Origin: Tichowtungia sp044224855
GTDB lineage: Bacteria > Verrucomicrobiota > Kiritimatiellia > Kiritimatiellales > Tichowtungiaceae
Direction: 5' to 3'
Assembly: GCA_044224855.1 (NCBI GenBank)
Contig: JBGAJP010000005.1
Coordinates: forward strand, 12,565 to 76,564
DNA: 64,000 nucleotides
Of this stretch, positions 25,922 to 34,701 are shown piece by piece. The position numbers were made by a program, and so were the translations under genes. The notes under the pieces are model-generated. The model was not told the DNA's origin. It saw only the letters and a list, made by a program, of their open reading frames with translations, and made no database searches. Position 1 is the first letter of the stretch; every line of letters starts with the position of its first letter.

Positions 25922-27613
25922 TCATACGTCGCAGACGTCGCACTGGGTTTTCAGTACGGCGCCGTTGCTGGCGTTGGTAGCGAGCGAAGCGTAGCGCGCC
26001 AGCCAGCCGGTGGTGTAGCGCGGCGCAGGCTTCTTCCACGTTTTGCGGCGTTTGGCGAATTCCTTGTCGGAAACATCCGCGCTCAGCGTGCGGTTCGGGA
26101 TATCGATTTCAATGATGTCACCGGTTTTGAGTAAACCGATCGGTCCGCCTTCCGCCGCTTCCGGCGAAATGTGACCGATGCAGGCGCCGCGCGTTCCGCC
26201 GCTGAACCGGCCGTCGGTAATCAGCGCAACCTTGTCGCCGAGTCCCTGCCCCATGATGTAGCTGGTCGGCGCAAGCATTTCCTGCATACCGGGTCCGCCT
26301 TTCGGCCCTTCGTAGCGAATGACAACCACATCGCCTGCTTTGACTTTCCCGCCGAGAATTCCTTCGCACGCTTCTTCCTGCGATTCAAAGATGACCGCCG
26401 GGCCTTTGTGAACCAGCATCTTCGGATCGACACCGGCGCTCTTCACTACCGCGCCTTCTGCGGCGATGTTGCCGCGCAGAATCGCCAGTCCGCCTTCTTT
26501 GCTGTAGGCGTTTTCGACTTTGTGAATACACTTTTCGTTTTTGCTGACCGCTCCGGCGATGTTCTGGCCGAGTGTTTTACCGGTGACCGTCGGACAGTCA
26601 AGTTTGAGCAGTCCCTTGATTTTACTGATCTCGCCGAGAATGGCGCTGATACCGCCGGCGTCGCGTACGTCTTCAATATGGAAGCTCGACGACGGCGAAA
26701 CTTTACAGATATTCGGCGTGGTTTTGGAAAGGCGGTTGATCTGGTCGAGGTCGTAGTCGACACCGGCTTCATTGGCGACCGCAAGCGTATGCAGAACCGT
26801 ATTGGTTGATCCGCCCATCGCCATATCGAGTACGAAAGCGTTGTCGATGGAGTCGTGCGTGATGATATCGCGCGGCTTCGGGCCGTTGGCCTTCGCCATC
26901 GCAACGGCGCGGCGCGCGGCTTCTTTCCAAAGTTCGCGGCGGGCCGGTTCAATCGCCAGCAGCGTGCCGTTGCCGGGCAGCGCCATACCAATGGCTTCGC
27001 AGAGGCAGTTCATGGAGTTGGCGGTAAACATACCGGAGCAGGAACCGGCGGACGGACAGGCTTTGCATTCCAGTTCGTTGAGTTCCGCTTCGCTCATCTT
27101 GCCGGCTTTGCACTGCGCAACGCCTTCGAAAACGCTGATGAGGTCAACAACGCGGCCGTCGGCCAGCCGGCCGGCCGCCATCGGGCCGCCGCTGGCGAAA
27201 ACGGTGGGAATATTACAGCGAACTGCACCCATCAGCATACCGGGAACGATTTTGTCGCAGTTCGGAATGCAGATCATCGCATCGAAAGCGTGAGCCTGAA
27301 TCATTGTCTCAACGCTGTCGGCGATGAGTTCGCGGCTCGGCAGAGAAAACTTCATACCTTCATGCCCCATCGCGATACCGTCGCAGACGCCGATGACGTT
27401 GAATTCGCGCGGCGTTCCGCCCGCTTCGCGGACGGCTTCGCAAATGAGGCGTCCGACCTGATTGAGATGGACGTGACCGGGAATCACTTCGTTGAAGGAA
27501 TTGCAGACGGCAATGAAAGGCTTTTTAATATCCTCGTCTGTCAGCCCGGTGGCATGCATCAGACTGCGGTGAGGTGCTCGTTCCATTCCTTTTTTGACTC
27601 TATCGCTGTTCAT
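25922..27613 (-). CDS. ilvD: dihydroxy-acid dehydratase
   Basis: A 563-residue IlvD, usual length for the family. It dehydrates 2,3-dihydroxy-isovalerate and -methylvalerate in valine, leucine and isoleucine synthesis, with an Fe-S cluster and Mg. Visible: RAPHRSLMHATGL near the start, cluster Cys blocks CIPNCDKIVPGM and CPSAGSCSGMFTANSMNC, DGRFSGGTRG and HISPEAAEGGPIG. Start ATG at 27613 with AGGAAAGGAA upstream. No other ilv genes are in the window. Confidence 0.97.
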   Translation of the reverse strand: MNSDRVKKGMERAPHRSLMHATGLTDEDIKKPFIAVCNSFNEVIPGHVHLNQVGRLICEAVREAGGTPREFNVIGVCDGIAMGHEGMKFSLPSRELIADSVETMIQAHAFDAMICIPNCDKIVPGMLMGAVRCNIPTVFASGGPMAAGRLADGRVVDLISVFEGVAQCKAGKMSEAELNELECKACPSAGSCSGMFTANSMNCLCEAIGMALPGNGTLLAIEPARRELWKEAARRAVAMAKANGPKPRDIITHDSIDNAFVLDMAMGGSTNTVLHTLAVANEAGVDYDLDQINRLSKTTPNICKVSPSSSFHIEDVRDAGGISAILGEISKIKGLLKLDCPTVTGKTLGQNIAGAVSKNEKCIHKVENAYSKEGGLAILRGNIAAEGAVVKSAGVDPKMLVHKGPAVIFESQEEACEGILGGKVKAGDVVVIRYEGPKGGPGMQEMLAPTSYIMGQGLGDKVALITDGRFSGGTRGACIGHISPEAAEGGPIGLLKTGDIIEIDIPNRTLSADVSDKEFAKRRKTWKKPAPRYTTGWLARYASLATNASNGAVLKTQCDVCDV

Positions 27614-27717
27614 AACGAATTCCTTTCCTTAAAAAATGATCGACTCTATCGGCTATTAAGGTAGCTTGTCCGGCTCTAAACCTGAAACATTGAAAGCATA
27701 CGTTCCGGGGAAATATT

Positions 27718-29481
27718 ATGAAGACAATTTTTAGCGCAACTGCAGCTCTGCTGACCGCCGGAATCCTCTTCGCCGACGAGCTGGCCACCAATATTCCGCC
27801 GGTTGTCGTGACAGCCGCGGCACAGACAGCCCAAAACGCTGCGATTTACGAAGTTCTCCGCGCCGAGCCGGGCGTGGTGCTGAATTCGCAGGGCGGCTCA
27901 CAAAACGACCTTTCCGTCCGCGGAAGCTCGTTCAGCGGTGCAGGTCTTGCGCTGGGCGGAATGACGCTGCGCAATCCGCAGACCGAGCATTTTAACGCCG
28001 AACTGCCGGTGCCGGCCGCCATGCTTTCCCGGCCTAAAGTGCTGACCGGATTGGATAATCAGGGCGGCCACCTGACCGGAACAGTCGGGTTTGATCTTCT
28101 TCCCATCATAGGGAAAAAGCAGGTTGAGGCCGGATTCGGTTCGGATCACCGCGGCTGGCAAAGCCTGCTGGTGCAGCAGATGCTTACCGACAATCTCGGT
28201 ATCGGCGTGTTCGGCGGACGTGAGTCGGCTGAAGGCGTAGATTATAAAGATAACGACTACGACCGCGACTATGCCGGCGGCCATATGCAGTACCGCAAAG
28301 ACGATACGCAGGTGGACACCCTGGTTGCCCATCAGGAAAAAGAATTCGGCGCGCGCGGCTATTACGGCGTCACCGATACGGTTCCGGCCAACGAAAAAAC
28401 TGAAGACACGCTGGTTTACCTTGCCGCCCGCAAAGGCAACTTGAATGCCGACTACCTGCGCGGCGGTGTTTCGTGGCACGAGTTCCATGACGACTACGAA
28501 CTGCCGACTTATCTTTATCGCAACCAGCACCGCTCTCAGGTCAGCTCGGCCTTTTTCGACGGCCGCACGCTGGAAGTAAACGGCTGGGCGCTTGGCTGGC
28601 GCGCCGACGCCGATCAAGAACGCATTGACAGCGACGGATCCGGCGGCCTCGGCCATCACAGCCGCTCGCACGGCGGCGTGTCACTGCTGCCGCAATGGCA
28701 GGGCGATCAGTTGAAAGTCACCGCCGGAGCGCGCAGCGAGTTTTTCACCGGCGAGCAGCCTTATTATCTGCCGCAGGCCGGCGCGGAATATCTGCTCTCC
28801 GACACGCTGACCACCTTTGCGTCCTACACTGAAACGGTTCGTCAGCCTTCTTATACTGAACTGAATTACAATTCCCCTTTCAGCCTCGGTAATACCGGCC
28901 TCCAGCCGCAGACCGAAAAGCAGACCGAGGTTGGATTTAAGGGCGTTCCGTCGGAATATACCGACTGGAAGATCGCGACGTTCTATCGCCACTCTGAAAA
29001 CACCGTGGACTGGATGAAAACCACTTCCGGTTCTCGCTGGAACGCTGTGGATATTGGAGATCTGGACGTTTACGGCACTGAAGCCCGGCTCGGCTGGTAT
29101 CCGGCGCAAACGGTCGAAATGCAGTTTGCTTATACCTGGATTTATAAAAACAAGACCGCCGGGGACTTTGACGCCTATGCCTCGCGCTACGCGCTCGACT
29201 ATCCCGAACACCTCGCACAGGCCTCCCTGCTCTGGCGTCCGGTTAAGCCGGTTGAAATCGGCACGGTGCAGTCGCTCCGCTGGCAGACCGATAACGAGGT
29301 GCGCCGGAACGGCGACTTCGGAGCCGACAGTTCGTTCGTCGTGCGCTTCACGCCGCCGAAGGCGGAGTACGCCACGCTTTCCTTCCTCCTGAACAATGCC
29401 TGGAATGATGACTTCCAAACTTTTCCCGGACAGCGCCCTCCGGAACGGTTTGCGGGCGTGTCACTTACGCTGACCTGGTAA
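27718..29481 (+). CDS. TonB-dependent outer membrane receptor, BtuB-like, short
   Basis: A 587-residue outer membrane receptor. Signal peptide to about residue 21, a plug domain (about 30-125: PPVVVTAA, EPGVVLNSQGGSQNDLSVRGSSFSG) and a 22-strand-type barrel that ends with GVSLTLTW, an outer-membrane insertion signature. PSYTELNY and GNTGLQPQTEKQTEVGFK are conserved barrel blocks. It is short for the family; no separate TonB box is clear before the plug. Substrate (cobalamin, siderophore or glycan) cannot be told, and no ABC transporter is adjacent. Divergent from ilvD over 104 bases. Confidence 0.87.
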   Translation: MKTIFSATAALLTAGILFADELATNIPPVVVTAAAQTAQNAAIYEVLRAEPGVVLNSQGGSQNDLSVRGSSFSGAGLALGGMTLRNPQTEHFNAELPVPAAMLSRPKVLTGLDNQGGHLTGTVGFDLLPIIGKKQVEAGFGSDHRGWQSLLVQQMLTDNLGIGVFGGRESAEGVDYKDNDYDRDYAGGHMQYRKDDTQVDTLVAHQEKEFGARGYYGVTDTVPANEKTEDTLVYLAARKGNLNADYLRGGVSWHEFHDDYELPTYLYRNQHRSQVSSAFFDGRTLEVNGWALGWRADADQERIDSDGSGGLGHHSRSHGGVSLLPQWQGDQLKVTAGARSEFFTGEQPYYLPQAGAEYLLSDTLTTFASYTETVRQPSYTELNYNSPFSLGNTGLQPQTEKQTEVGFKGVPSEYTDWKIATFYRHSENTVDWMKTTSGSRWNAVDIGDLDVYGTEARLGWYPAQTVEMQFAYTWIYKNKTAGDFDAYASRYALDYPEHLAQASLLWRPVKPVEIGTVQSLRWQTDNEVRRNGDFGADSSFVVRFTPPKAEYATLSFLLNNAWNDDFQTFPGQRPPERFAGVSLTLTW

Positions 29482-29640
29482 AGCCTTATAGAGGCCGACC
29501 TTAGCCATAATTAATGACTCAACCTATTATACCGATAAACATGATTGTTTTAATTACTGTTAATGCGAAATATGTCAATGGATGGCGATGGACGCTCAAA
29601 ATAGACAACTTGTTCTAACAAAAAACTAACATTCACCCTA

Positions 29641-29668
29641 TTGACATCCTGACGAATAAGAGTAAAAA
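29641..29668 (+). promoter_or_regulatory. promoter of the 45-codon gene
   Basis: Perfect -35 TTGACA (29641-29646), 16 bases, TAAAAA (29663-29668). The 150 bases upstream (29482-29640) are AT-rich compared with the rest of the window, as in strong promoters with UP elements, and hold no open gene. Confidence 0.55.
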
Positions 29669-29712
29669 GGCGGCACAGATTAACTTTCCAACTGGTTAGG
29701 AAAGGATTCTAC

Positions 29713-29736
29713 GGCGGCGACCAAAAGGTCGCAGCC
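29713..29736 (+). promoter_or_regulatory. 5' leader hairpin of the 45-codon gene
   Basis: GGC-G-GCGACC, loop AAAA, GGTCGC-A-GCC: nine pairs with one mismatch, in an approximately 87-base leader and 14 bases before the GAGGAG ribosome site. Confidence 0.55.
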
Positions 29737-29761
29737 AAACGAGAAAGAGAGGAGAGACAAG

Positions 29762-29899
29762 ATGATTCCATATGGATTCGGATTTGAGCCGAACAACTAT
29801 GTGATGCTTGATCTTCAGATCGACTTCAAGAAGCTGGGTCGCAATTGCAAAGCGATCATCAAGAAGGTCGGCCGCAAAGTTCATCACAAAGTGAAATAA
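29762..29899 (+). CDS. 45-residue basic protein of unknown function
   Basis: A small gene that is well supported by its signals: promoter with TTGACA at 29641, near-perfect ribosome site GAGAGGAG seven bases before the ATG, stop TAA at 29897, and an intrinsic terminator at 29977. The N-terminal 20 residues are neutral (MIPYGFGFEPNN, then VMLDLQIDF); the rest is a cationic, amphipathic-looking helix with many Lys, plus Arg, His and a single Cys (KKLGRNCKAIIKKVGRK, then VHHKVK). No signal peptide or membrane segment is visible. It is not the known PVC 'small basic protein' family as I remember it. It could be a nucleic-acid-binding or ribosome-associated protein, or the peptide part of a dual-function RNA. 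Confidence 0.7.
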   Translation: MIPYGFGFEPNNYVMLDLQIDFKKLGRNCKAIIKKVGRKVHHKVK

Positions 29900-29900
29900 C

Positions 29901-29966
29901 CCCCGCCATCGCGGGAGGCCCTCCAGCAGGGCAATAAGTAATGAAAATACGCAAAATCGTATTTTC
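29901..29966 (+). other. array of three hairpins in the 3' region of the 45-codon transcript
   Basis: Directly after the stop codon: CCCGC/GCGGG (29902-29906, 29911-29915), GCCCT/AGGGC (29918-29922, 29928-29932) and GAAAATACG/CGTATTTTC (29943-29951, 29958-29966). With the terminator this makes four consecutive stems in 100 bases, more than an ordinary 3' end needs. Confidence 0.6.
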
Positions 29967-29976
29967 CCGTTTTAAC

Positions 29977-30006
29977 AGGCACCCCGCTTCGGCGGGGTGC
30001 CTTTTT
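29977..30006 (+). terminator. strong intrinsic terminator of the 45-codon gene
   Basis: Perfect 11-base stem (29977-29987 with 29992-30002) closed by a TTCG tetraloop and followed by a T run to 30006. Confidence 0.95.
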
Positions 30007-30149
30007 GCTAATTTCCGTCACACCGCGACACAACTGACTGTGAAATCCTGACTCTCCGGCAGACATCGTAATTTATGTAAATATTTGCTATTAATAGATT
30101 AAGTCGAAAATACTCCCATGGCACATACGATGCTTTTTCATCCGGCGGA

Positions 30150-30170
30150 TCTGGAACACGGGGTTCCAGA
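30150..30170 (+). promoter_or_regulatory. palindrome in the hsp20 leader
   Basis: TCTGGAAC-ACGGG-GTTCCAGA, eight-base perfect arms, ending ten bases before the GGAGG of hsp20. It is neither CIRCE nor HAIR. It may be an operator or a leader hairpin; the ribosome site itself is not in the stem, so a simple RNA thermometer is not shown. TTGCTA (30085-30090) with AATACT (30109-30114) could be the promoter. The rest of 30007-30149 is AT-rich and shows no gene. Confidence 0.5.
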
Positions 30171-30190
30171 GATAAAAAAGGAGGTGCGCC

Positions 30191-30652
30191 ATGTTATGGC
30201 CAACCACAAGGAATAATGGATATCCGGCGGCATGGAACGCCGGTGTGTTGCATCGCTCCCTTGACGATCTCCTTGAAGATTTCTTCGGGGGATCCGGAAT
30301 ACAGAGGGAGGCGGGCTTGATCGCTCCGCGGTTTGAAGTTTCAGAAACCGATAATGCGATCATCGTAGATGCTGAACTGCCGGGCATGGATGAAAAAAAT
30401 ATCGAACTGACCCTGCAGGACAACATTCTCACCATCAAAGGTGAAAAGAAAAAAGAGGAAGAAACCAAAAAGAAAAACTGCTACATCTCTGAACGCAGTT
30501 ACGGCCGCTTCCAGCGTTCGCTCCAGCTCGGATCAGGAATTGATGCCGGCAAAGTCGGCGCATCCTTTAAAAAAGGCGTGCTGACTGTCACTATTCCGAA
30601 AACCGAGCCCGAAAAGAGCAAAACGCGCACCATTGAAATCAAAGCGGAATAG
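30191..30652 (+). CDS. small heat-shock protein Hsp20
   Basis: A 153-residue alpha-crystallin family chaperone. The N-terminal arm has WNAGVLHRSLDDLLEDFF; the alpha-crystallin domain (about 45-145) starts with APRFEVSETDNAIIVDAELPGM, has the ERSYGRFQRS strand, and contains the A-x-x-x-GVLTVTIPK motif. A C-terminal KTRTIEIKAE tail replaces the usual I-x-I/V anchor. It binds unfolding proteins under stress without ATP. Strong AAGGAGG ribosome site. A bidirectional terminator follows 14 bases after the stop. Confidence 0.95.
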   Translation: MLWPTTRNNGYPAAWNAGVLHRSLDDLLEDFFGGSGIQREAGLIAPRFEVSETDNAIIVDAELPGMDEKNIELTLQDNILTIKGEKKKEEETKKKNCYISERSYGRFQRSLQLGSGIDAGKVGASFKKGVLTVTIPKTEPEKSKTRTIEIKAE

Positions 30653-30665
30653 CCCTGTAAAAGCA

Positions 30666-30700
30666 CAAAACCGCTCTTCGTAAAACGAAGAGCGGTTTTG
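30666..30700. terminator. bidirectional terminator between hsp20 and tRNA-Phe
   Basis: Perfect 15-base stem CAAAACCGCTCTTCG / CGAAGAGCGGTTTTG around TAAAA. The A and T ends give a T run on either strand, so it serves hsp20 (plus) and the tRNA (minus). Confidence 0.92.
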
Positions 30701-30705
30701 AAATC

Positions 30706-30781
30706 TGGTGGCGGGACCCGGAATCGAACCGGGGACACGGGGATTTTCAGTCCCCTGCTCTACCAACTGAGCTATCCCGCC
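30706..30781 (-). tRNA. tRNA-Phe (anticodon GAA)
   Basis: 76 bases on the minus strand. Acceptor stem GGCGGGA pairs with TCCCGCC; D arm GCTC AGTTGGTAG AGC; anticodon stem GGGGA/TCCCC with loop CTGAAAA, giving GAA; T arm with GGTTCGATTCC; discriminator A and an encoded CCA. All canonical positions are filled. Confidence 0.98.
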
Positions 30782-30889
30782 TCAAAAAAGAAGCGCGCAT
30801 TCTACGTAAAAGACGAATGATGTCAAACTGAACTGTTCACAGCCTTTACACTTGTTTCATCTACTACCCCTCTTTACCCTGCTGTCCCG

Positions 30890-31825
30890 ATGCACGTGCT
30901 CAACAGTCTAATGCCTGTTTTCCTGATTATTGCGCTCGGAGCCCTGCTCCGCCGTACCGGCTTCTTTTCGGACATCCTCGCCAAAGGTCTTAACCGGCTG
31001 ACCTACTGGATCGCACTGCCCGCCCTGCTGCTCGATAAAGTAACTAACGCCACCTTTGATTCAGGTAATGTCGCCCGGATGTCACTGATATTGATTCTGG
31101 CGACCATCGGCTCCGTGCTGGCCGCCTACGTCACCGCCTTTATTCTGCGGCTGGACCGCCAGACAACCGGCGCGTTTGTCCAGGGCGCGGCACGATCCAA
31201 TAATGCGTTTATCGGCCTGCCGATCATTCTTTACTCCATGTCCAATCTATCGCCCGGTATCGAAGCCTTGGCAACTGTCGCTCTGGCCCCCGCCATTGTT
31301 TTCTACAATATCCTGTCGATTTCAGTATTGCTCGCGCATCGCGGACGGAAAGAACAGAGCATCCGGCACGCCGTCTGGCTGTTCGCCAGACAGCTCCTGT
31401 GCAATCCGCTGGTACTTTCCTGTGCAGCCGGACTTCTGTTAAACTTCTTCGGAGTCAGCTTCCCGAAAGCCATCGGACATTCGTTGACTGCACTGAGTGA
31501 TTCCGCCTTGGCGCTGGCGCTGCTCAGCATCGGCTCCGCGCTTACTTTCAAGGGCGCAGCCAAAGGTTTGCTTCATTCGACAGCCGCATCCGTCATCAAG
31601 GTTTTCATTCAGCCGCTGATCGGACTCGGTCTGGCCCTGCTCTGGAACCTGCCGCCGATTGAGCGGCAGATACTTCTCATCTATCTGGCCTGTCCAACCG
31701 CCGTCGTCAGTTATGTGCTGGCAGATATTTTTGACAGTGACCGCGAGCTGGCAGCGCATATTATCGTCATCAGCACTGTGCTTTCGGCCGTTTCATTAAG
31801 CATCATCGTCGCCTTCGGAGGATAG
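30890..31825 (+). CDS. AEC-family membrane transporter
   Basis: A 311-residue protein with about ten hydrophobic segments, typical of auxin efflux carrier (AEC/MdcF, PF03547) permeases for malonate, lactate or similar acids. Recognisable blocks: LNRLTYWIALPALLLDKV, RSNNAFIGLPI and the last segment LACPTAVVSYVLADIF. The ATG has no Shine-Dalgarno; TTGTTT (30852-30857), 17 bases and TACCCT (30875-30880) end nine bases before it, which suggests a leaderless message. Three bases separate it from the aldo-keto reductase gene, so the pair forms an operon and the substrate may be shared. Confidence 0.85.
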   Translation: MHVLNSLMPVFLIIALGALLRRTGFFSDILAKGLNRLTYWIALPALLLDKVTNATFDSGNVARMSLILILATIGSVLAAYVTAFILRLDRQTTGAFVQGAARSNNAFIGLPIILYSMSNLSPGIEALATVALAPAIVFYNILSISVLLAHRGRKEQSIRHAVWLFARQLLCNPLVLSCAAGLLLNFFGVSFPKAIGHSLTALSDSALALALLSIGSALTFKGAAKGLLHSTAASVIKVFIQPLIGLGLALLWNLPPIERQILLIYLACPTAVVSYVLADIFDSDRELAAHIIVISTVLSAVSLSIIVAFGG

Positions 31826-31828
31826 AAA

Positions 31829-33016
31829 ATGACCGTACCCAAAAGACGTTTCGGAAAAACAGAACTGCAAGTGCCGGTCATTACCTGCGGCGGAATGCGC
31901 TACCAGCAAAGCTGGCAGGATGACGGCGCGGCCCGCCAATCCGTCACAGAGGAAAACCAGAAAAATGCCGAAGCCACGGTCCGTTACGCGCTCGACCTCG
32001 GTATCAACCACATCGAAACCGCCCGCGCCTACGGTACTTCCGAATATCAGCTGGGAAAGATTCTGCCGTTACTCCCCCGTGACCGCATAATCGTGCAGAC
32101 CAAGATCACCCCGAAAGATACGCCCGCCGAATTTCTGGAAACTTTCGAAACCTCGATGACCGCACTGAAGCTCGACTACGTTGACCTGCTTTCCATTCAC
32201 GGCATCAACAACGAAGAAACTTTTCAGCAGGCGCTCAAAAGCATGCCGGCGCTCGAACAGATCAAAAAAGAAGGCCGCTGCCGCCACATCGGTTTTTCGA
32301 CCCACGGCACACCGGACATCGTCGTCAAAGCCATCGAAACCGGCCTCTTCGAATACGTCAACCTGCACTGGTACTTTGTTTATCATCCGGTCACCTGGGC
32401 TTCGGTCGAAGCCGCAACCAAACTTGATATGGGCGTTTTTGTCATCAGTCCGGTTGATAAAGGCGGCAAGCTTTACGAACCGCCGGCAAAACTGATCGAC
32501 CTTTGCCAGCCGATCACCCCGATGGCCTTTAACGACCTCTACTGCCTGCGCCGTCCGGAAATCCACACACTTTCCATCGGCGCTTCCCGCCCGTCCGACT
32601 TCGTTGAACATGTCACCGCCGTCGGAAATATGGACAAAAAATTCCCGATTGTTGAAAAAATCGAAGCGCGGATTTTCAAAGCTATGGAAAAAGAACTCGG
32701 CGTCGACTGGGTTCATCACTGGCATGAAGGGCTGCCGCGCTGGCAGGACACGCCCGGCGAAATCAACATTCCGGAAATCCTGCGCCTCTGGACCTACGCC
32801 AAAGGGCTCGACATGATTGAGTTCGGTAAAATGCGTTACAACCTGATGGGTAATGCCGGACACTGGTTCGGCGGAATGCAGGCCGCAGAATTCAACGATG
32901 AGGACCTGAAACCGCTGCTGGAGAAAAGCCGCTTCGCCGACCGCATTCCCGAAATTCTGCGCGAAGCCCACGCACTGCTTCACGACGAACCGAAAAAGCG
33001 CCTCAGCGAATCTTAA
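31829..33016 (+). CDS. aldo/keto reductase family oxidoreductase
   Basis: A 395-residue enzyme of the COG1453-like aldo/keto reductase group. The barrel occupies about 1-285. Catalytic positions: Tyr in ETARAYGTSE, Lys in VQTKI, His in LLSIHG; the usual Asp is Glu (HIETA), which is common in this subgroup. The C-terminal 110 residues are helical and lack the CxxCxxC ferredoxin clusters found in many relatives. Reaction: NAD(P)H-dependent carbonyl reduction, substrate unknown. GGAGG sits eight bases before the ATG. Its TAA overlaps the stop codon of the convergent porin gene by four bases. Confidence 0.87.
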   Translation: MTVPKRRFGKTELQVPVITCGGMRYQQSWQDDGAARQSVTEENQKNAEATVRYALDLGINHIETARAYGTSEYQLGKILPLLPRDRIIVQTKITPKDTPAEFLETFETSMTALKLDYVDLLSIHGINNEETFQQALKSMPALEQIKKEGRCRHIGFSTHGTPDIVVKAIETGLFEYVNLHWYFVYHPVTWASVEAATKLDMGVFVISPVDKGGKLYEPPAKLIDLCQPITPMAFNDLYCLRRPEIHTLSIGASRPSDFVEHVTAVGNMDKKFPIVEKIEARIFKAMEKELGVDWVHHWHEGLPRWQDTPGEINIPEILRLWTYAKGLDMIEFGKMRYNLMGNAGHWFGGMQAAEFNDEDLKPLLEKSRFADRIPEILREAHALLHDEPKKRLSES

Positions 33017-34233
33017 AACTCGTACGCCACGAACAGGCGGGCGTCCGTAGCGGCGGTGTCTTCCCGGCTTTCTTTCCCGTCGCGATATCCAACACCGTAT
33101 TTGAAGGCGACCGACAGATGGTCTCCGAGCGGCTGCTTGACAACAAAGTTGATTTCCTGCCCGTCAAACGCGTACCGGCTGTGATCCTGCCAGGTATAGC
33201 TGTAGAGCATATAGAGGAAGGTTTTACCGATTTTCGTGGTGGCTCTCAAATAGGCGCTGTCTGATCCGCCGTTAAAAGGTCCGGAATAGATCAGCAGCGG
33301 AGCCCCGATCGGATGGTTCAGTCCGGTAGTTGTCTCATGGAAAACCATATCGTCGCCGTGAACACTGAACCAGCCCGGCTCAAATGTAATTCCGCATACT
33401 TTCTGCTCAACAGCTAAACTGAACATATCGGAATTGAAAGGCGCGATTTTATCAGCCGTCTGCACCGAGTCCGCGTGCTGGAAATAGCCCAGCAGCGCGG
33501 TTGAATCCGTCAGCGCGTAGCGCGTGCGTCCGCCGGTGACATTGGCGATGTCGTGCACATAAGCATCGTACAAGGCCACTTCCAGATTGGTGACACCGGT
33601 GAATACCGCTTCGCTCCAGGAAATACCGTGGCTGTCGCAACCGCGGCCTTGCGCCAACACCTCGTCAAAGTCGTTGAAATTCCAGCCGTCTTCATTATCC
33701 AGCACATTGCTGAGACGGAAGGCGTGTCCGGCCGTCAGCGAAAGGTTCGGAATATCTTTGGTCGTTAACTGGACCGCTTCAATCGAACGCGGTTTCTGGC
33801 GGATCTCATCGGAGCGGAACAGCTCGCCGTTCATGACCTGCCGCCCGGCTTTAATATACGTATTCGTCAGGCCGAGGCTTTCAAAACGGTATTTAACCCA
33901 TGCTTCGTTCAGGATATCCACCCGTCCGTTGCTCAGCTGCGCTTTGCCGTTATTGCTGTCCTGCGTGGCATCCACCGGTTCGACATAAATACCGGTCGCC
34001 CCGAAACTGAATCCGGCCATCTCCGGCGACGCATACCCGATCAGCAGTCCCGCCGTTGTAGAATAAGCATTGCCGGGAGTTCCATTCTCAACATCGCGGT
34101 ACATGCTCAGCGTTTGTAGTCGCGCATTCCAGATTCCATAGCCAAGGTCATTTACCGGTTTCAGCAAACTTTCGGCGGACACACCGGCGCACAAAGCCGC
34201 AAGTGATACAGACAACAGCGTTTTCTTCATCAT
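33013..34233 (-). CDS. outer membrane porin, OprD-like
   Basis: A 406-residue exported beta-barrel. Signal peptide MMKKTLLSVSLAALCAGVSAE. The mature protein has alternating strands, the YIKAGRQVMNGELFRSDE and SLTAGHAFRLSNV blocks typical of OprD/chitoporin-like porins, and a C-terminal Phe (RLFVAYEF) for BAM recognition. It would let small solutes cross the outer membrane. The start at 34233 (with AGGGA ten bases upstream) is preferred to the open frame up to 34290, because it places the signal peptide at the N terminus. Confidence 0.82.
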   Translation of the reverse strand: MMKKTLLSVSLAALCAGVSAESLLKPVNDLGYGIWNARLQTLSMYRDVENGTPGNAYSTTAGLLIGYASPEMAGFSFGATGIYVEPVDATQDSNNGKAQLSNGRVDILNEAWVKYRFESLGLTNTYIKAGRQVMNGELFRSDEIRQKPRSIEAVQLTTKDIPNLSLTAGHAFRLSNVLDNEDGWNFNDFDEVLAQGRGCDSHGISWSEAVFTGVTNLEVALYDAYVHDIANVTGGRTRYALTDSTALLGYFQHADSVQTADKIAPFNSDMFSLAVEQKVCGITFEPGWFSVHGDDMVFHETTTGLNHPIGAPLLIYSGPFNGGSDSAYLRATTKIGKTFLYMLYSYTWQDHSRYAFDGQEINFVVKQPLGDHLSVAFKYGVGYRDGKESREDTAATDARLFVAYEF

Positions 34234-34385
34234 GATAAAATTTCCCTGCGCCGGACCCGTAAAAGCGCGCATTTTTATCTTTTGCGCCACCCGCCTGCAA
34301 ACCCTAATCCGGCGGAGCAGGAATCATTTTGACAACGCCACTGGGAAAGTGGATTTTCGGCCGCTTAAATTTAAAGGAGATTCCC

Positions 34386-34700
34386 ATGACCGAATTCAAA
34401 AACGTAACCGTAGTGAAAAAAGCGAATGTCTATTTCGACGGCAAAGTCACCAGCCGCACCGTGCTGTTTGCCGACGGCACCAAAAAGACGCTCGGCATCA
34501 TGATGCCCGGCGATTACGAATTCGGCACCGAAGCTGCGGAAATCATGGAAATGCTTGGCGGCCAGATGGACGTCCTGCTGCCCGGCGAAACCCAATGGAA
34601 AACCTTCAAAGCGGGCGAATCCTATCAGGTTCCGGCCAACAGCAAGTTTAAGCTCAAAGTCCCGGTCGTCGCCGATTACTGCTGTTCTTATTTGAAGTAA
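34386..34700 (+). CDS. ppnP: pyrimidine/purine nucleoside phosphorylase PpnP
   Basis: A 104-residue cupin of the PpnP (formerly DUF1255/YaiE) family, which phosphorolyses nucleosides to free base and ribose 1-phosphate. Family blocks: the KKANVYFDGKVTSRTV opening, LGIMMPGDYEFGTEAAE, MDVLLPGETQWKTF and SYQVPANSKFKLKV, close to E. coli PpnP (94 residues). ATG at 34386 has AAAGGAGA upstream. It is followed by a paired REP-like hairpin. Confidence 0.93.
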   Translation: MTEFKNVTVVKKANVYFDGKVTSRTVLFADGTKKTLGIMMPGDYEFGTEAAEIMEMLGGQMDVLLPGETQWKTFKAGESYQVPANSKFKLKVPVVADYCCSYLK

Positions 34701-34701
34701 C

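Noticed and set aside
29941..30051. 36-codon ORF starting with MKIRKIVF after the 45-codon gene
   Set aside because: It reads straight through the 29977-30006 terminator stem and its T run, so it is very unlikely to be expressed.
30150..30190. RNA thermometer (ROSE/4U) for hsp20
   Set aside because: The GGAGG is outside the stem and no U-rich partner for it is visible.
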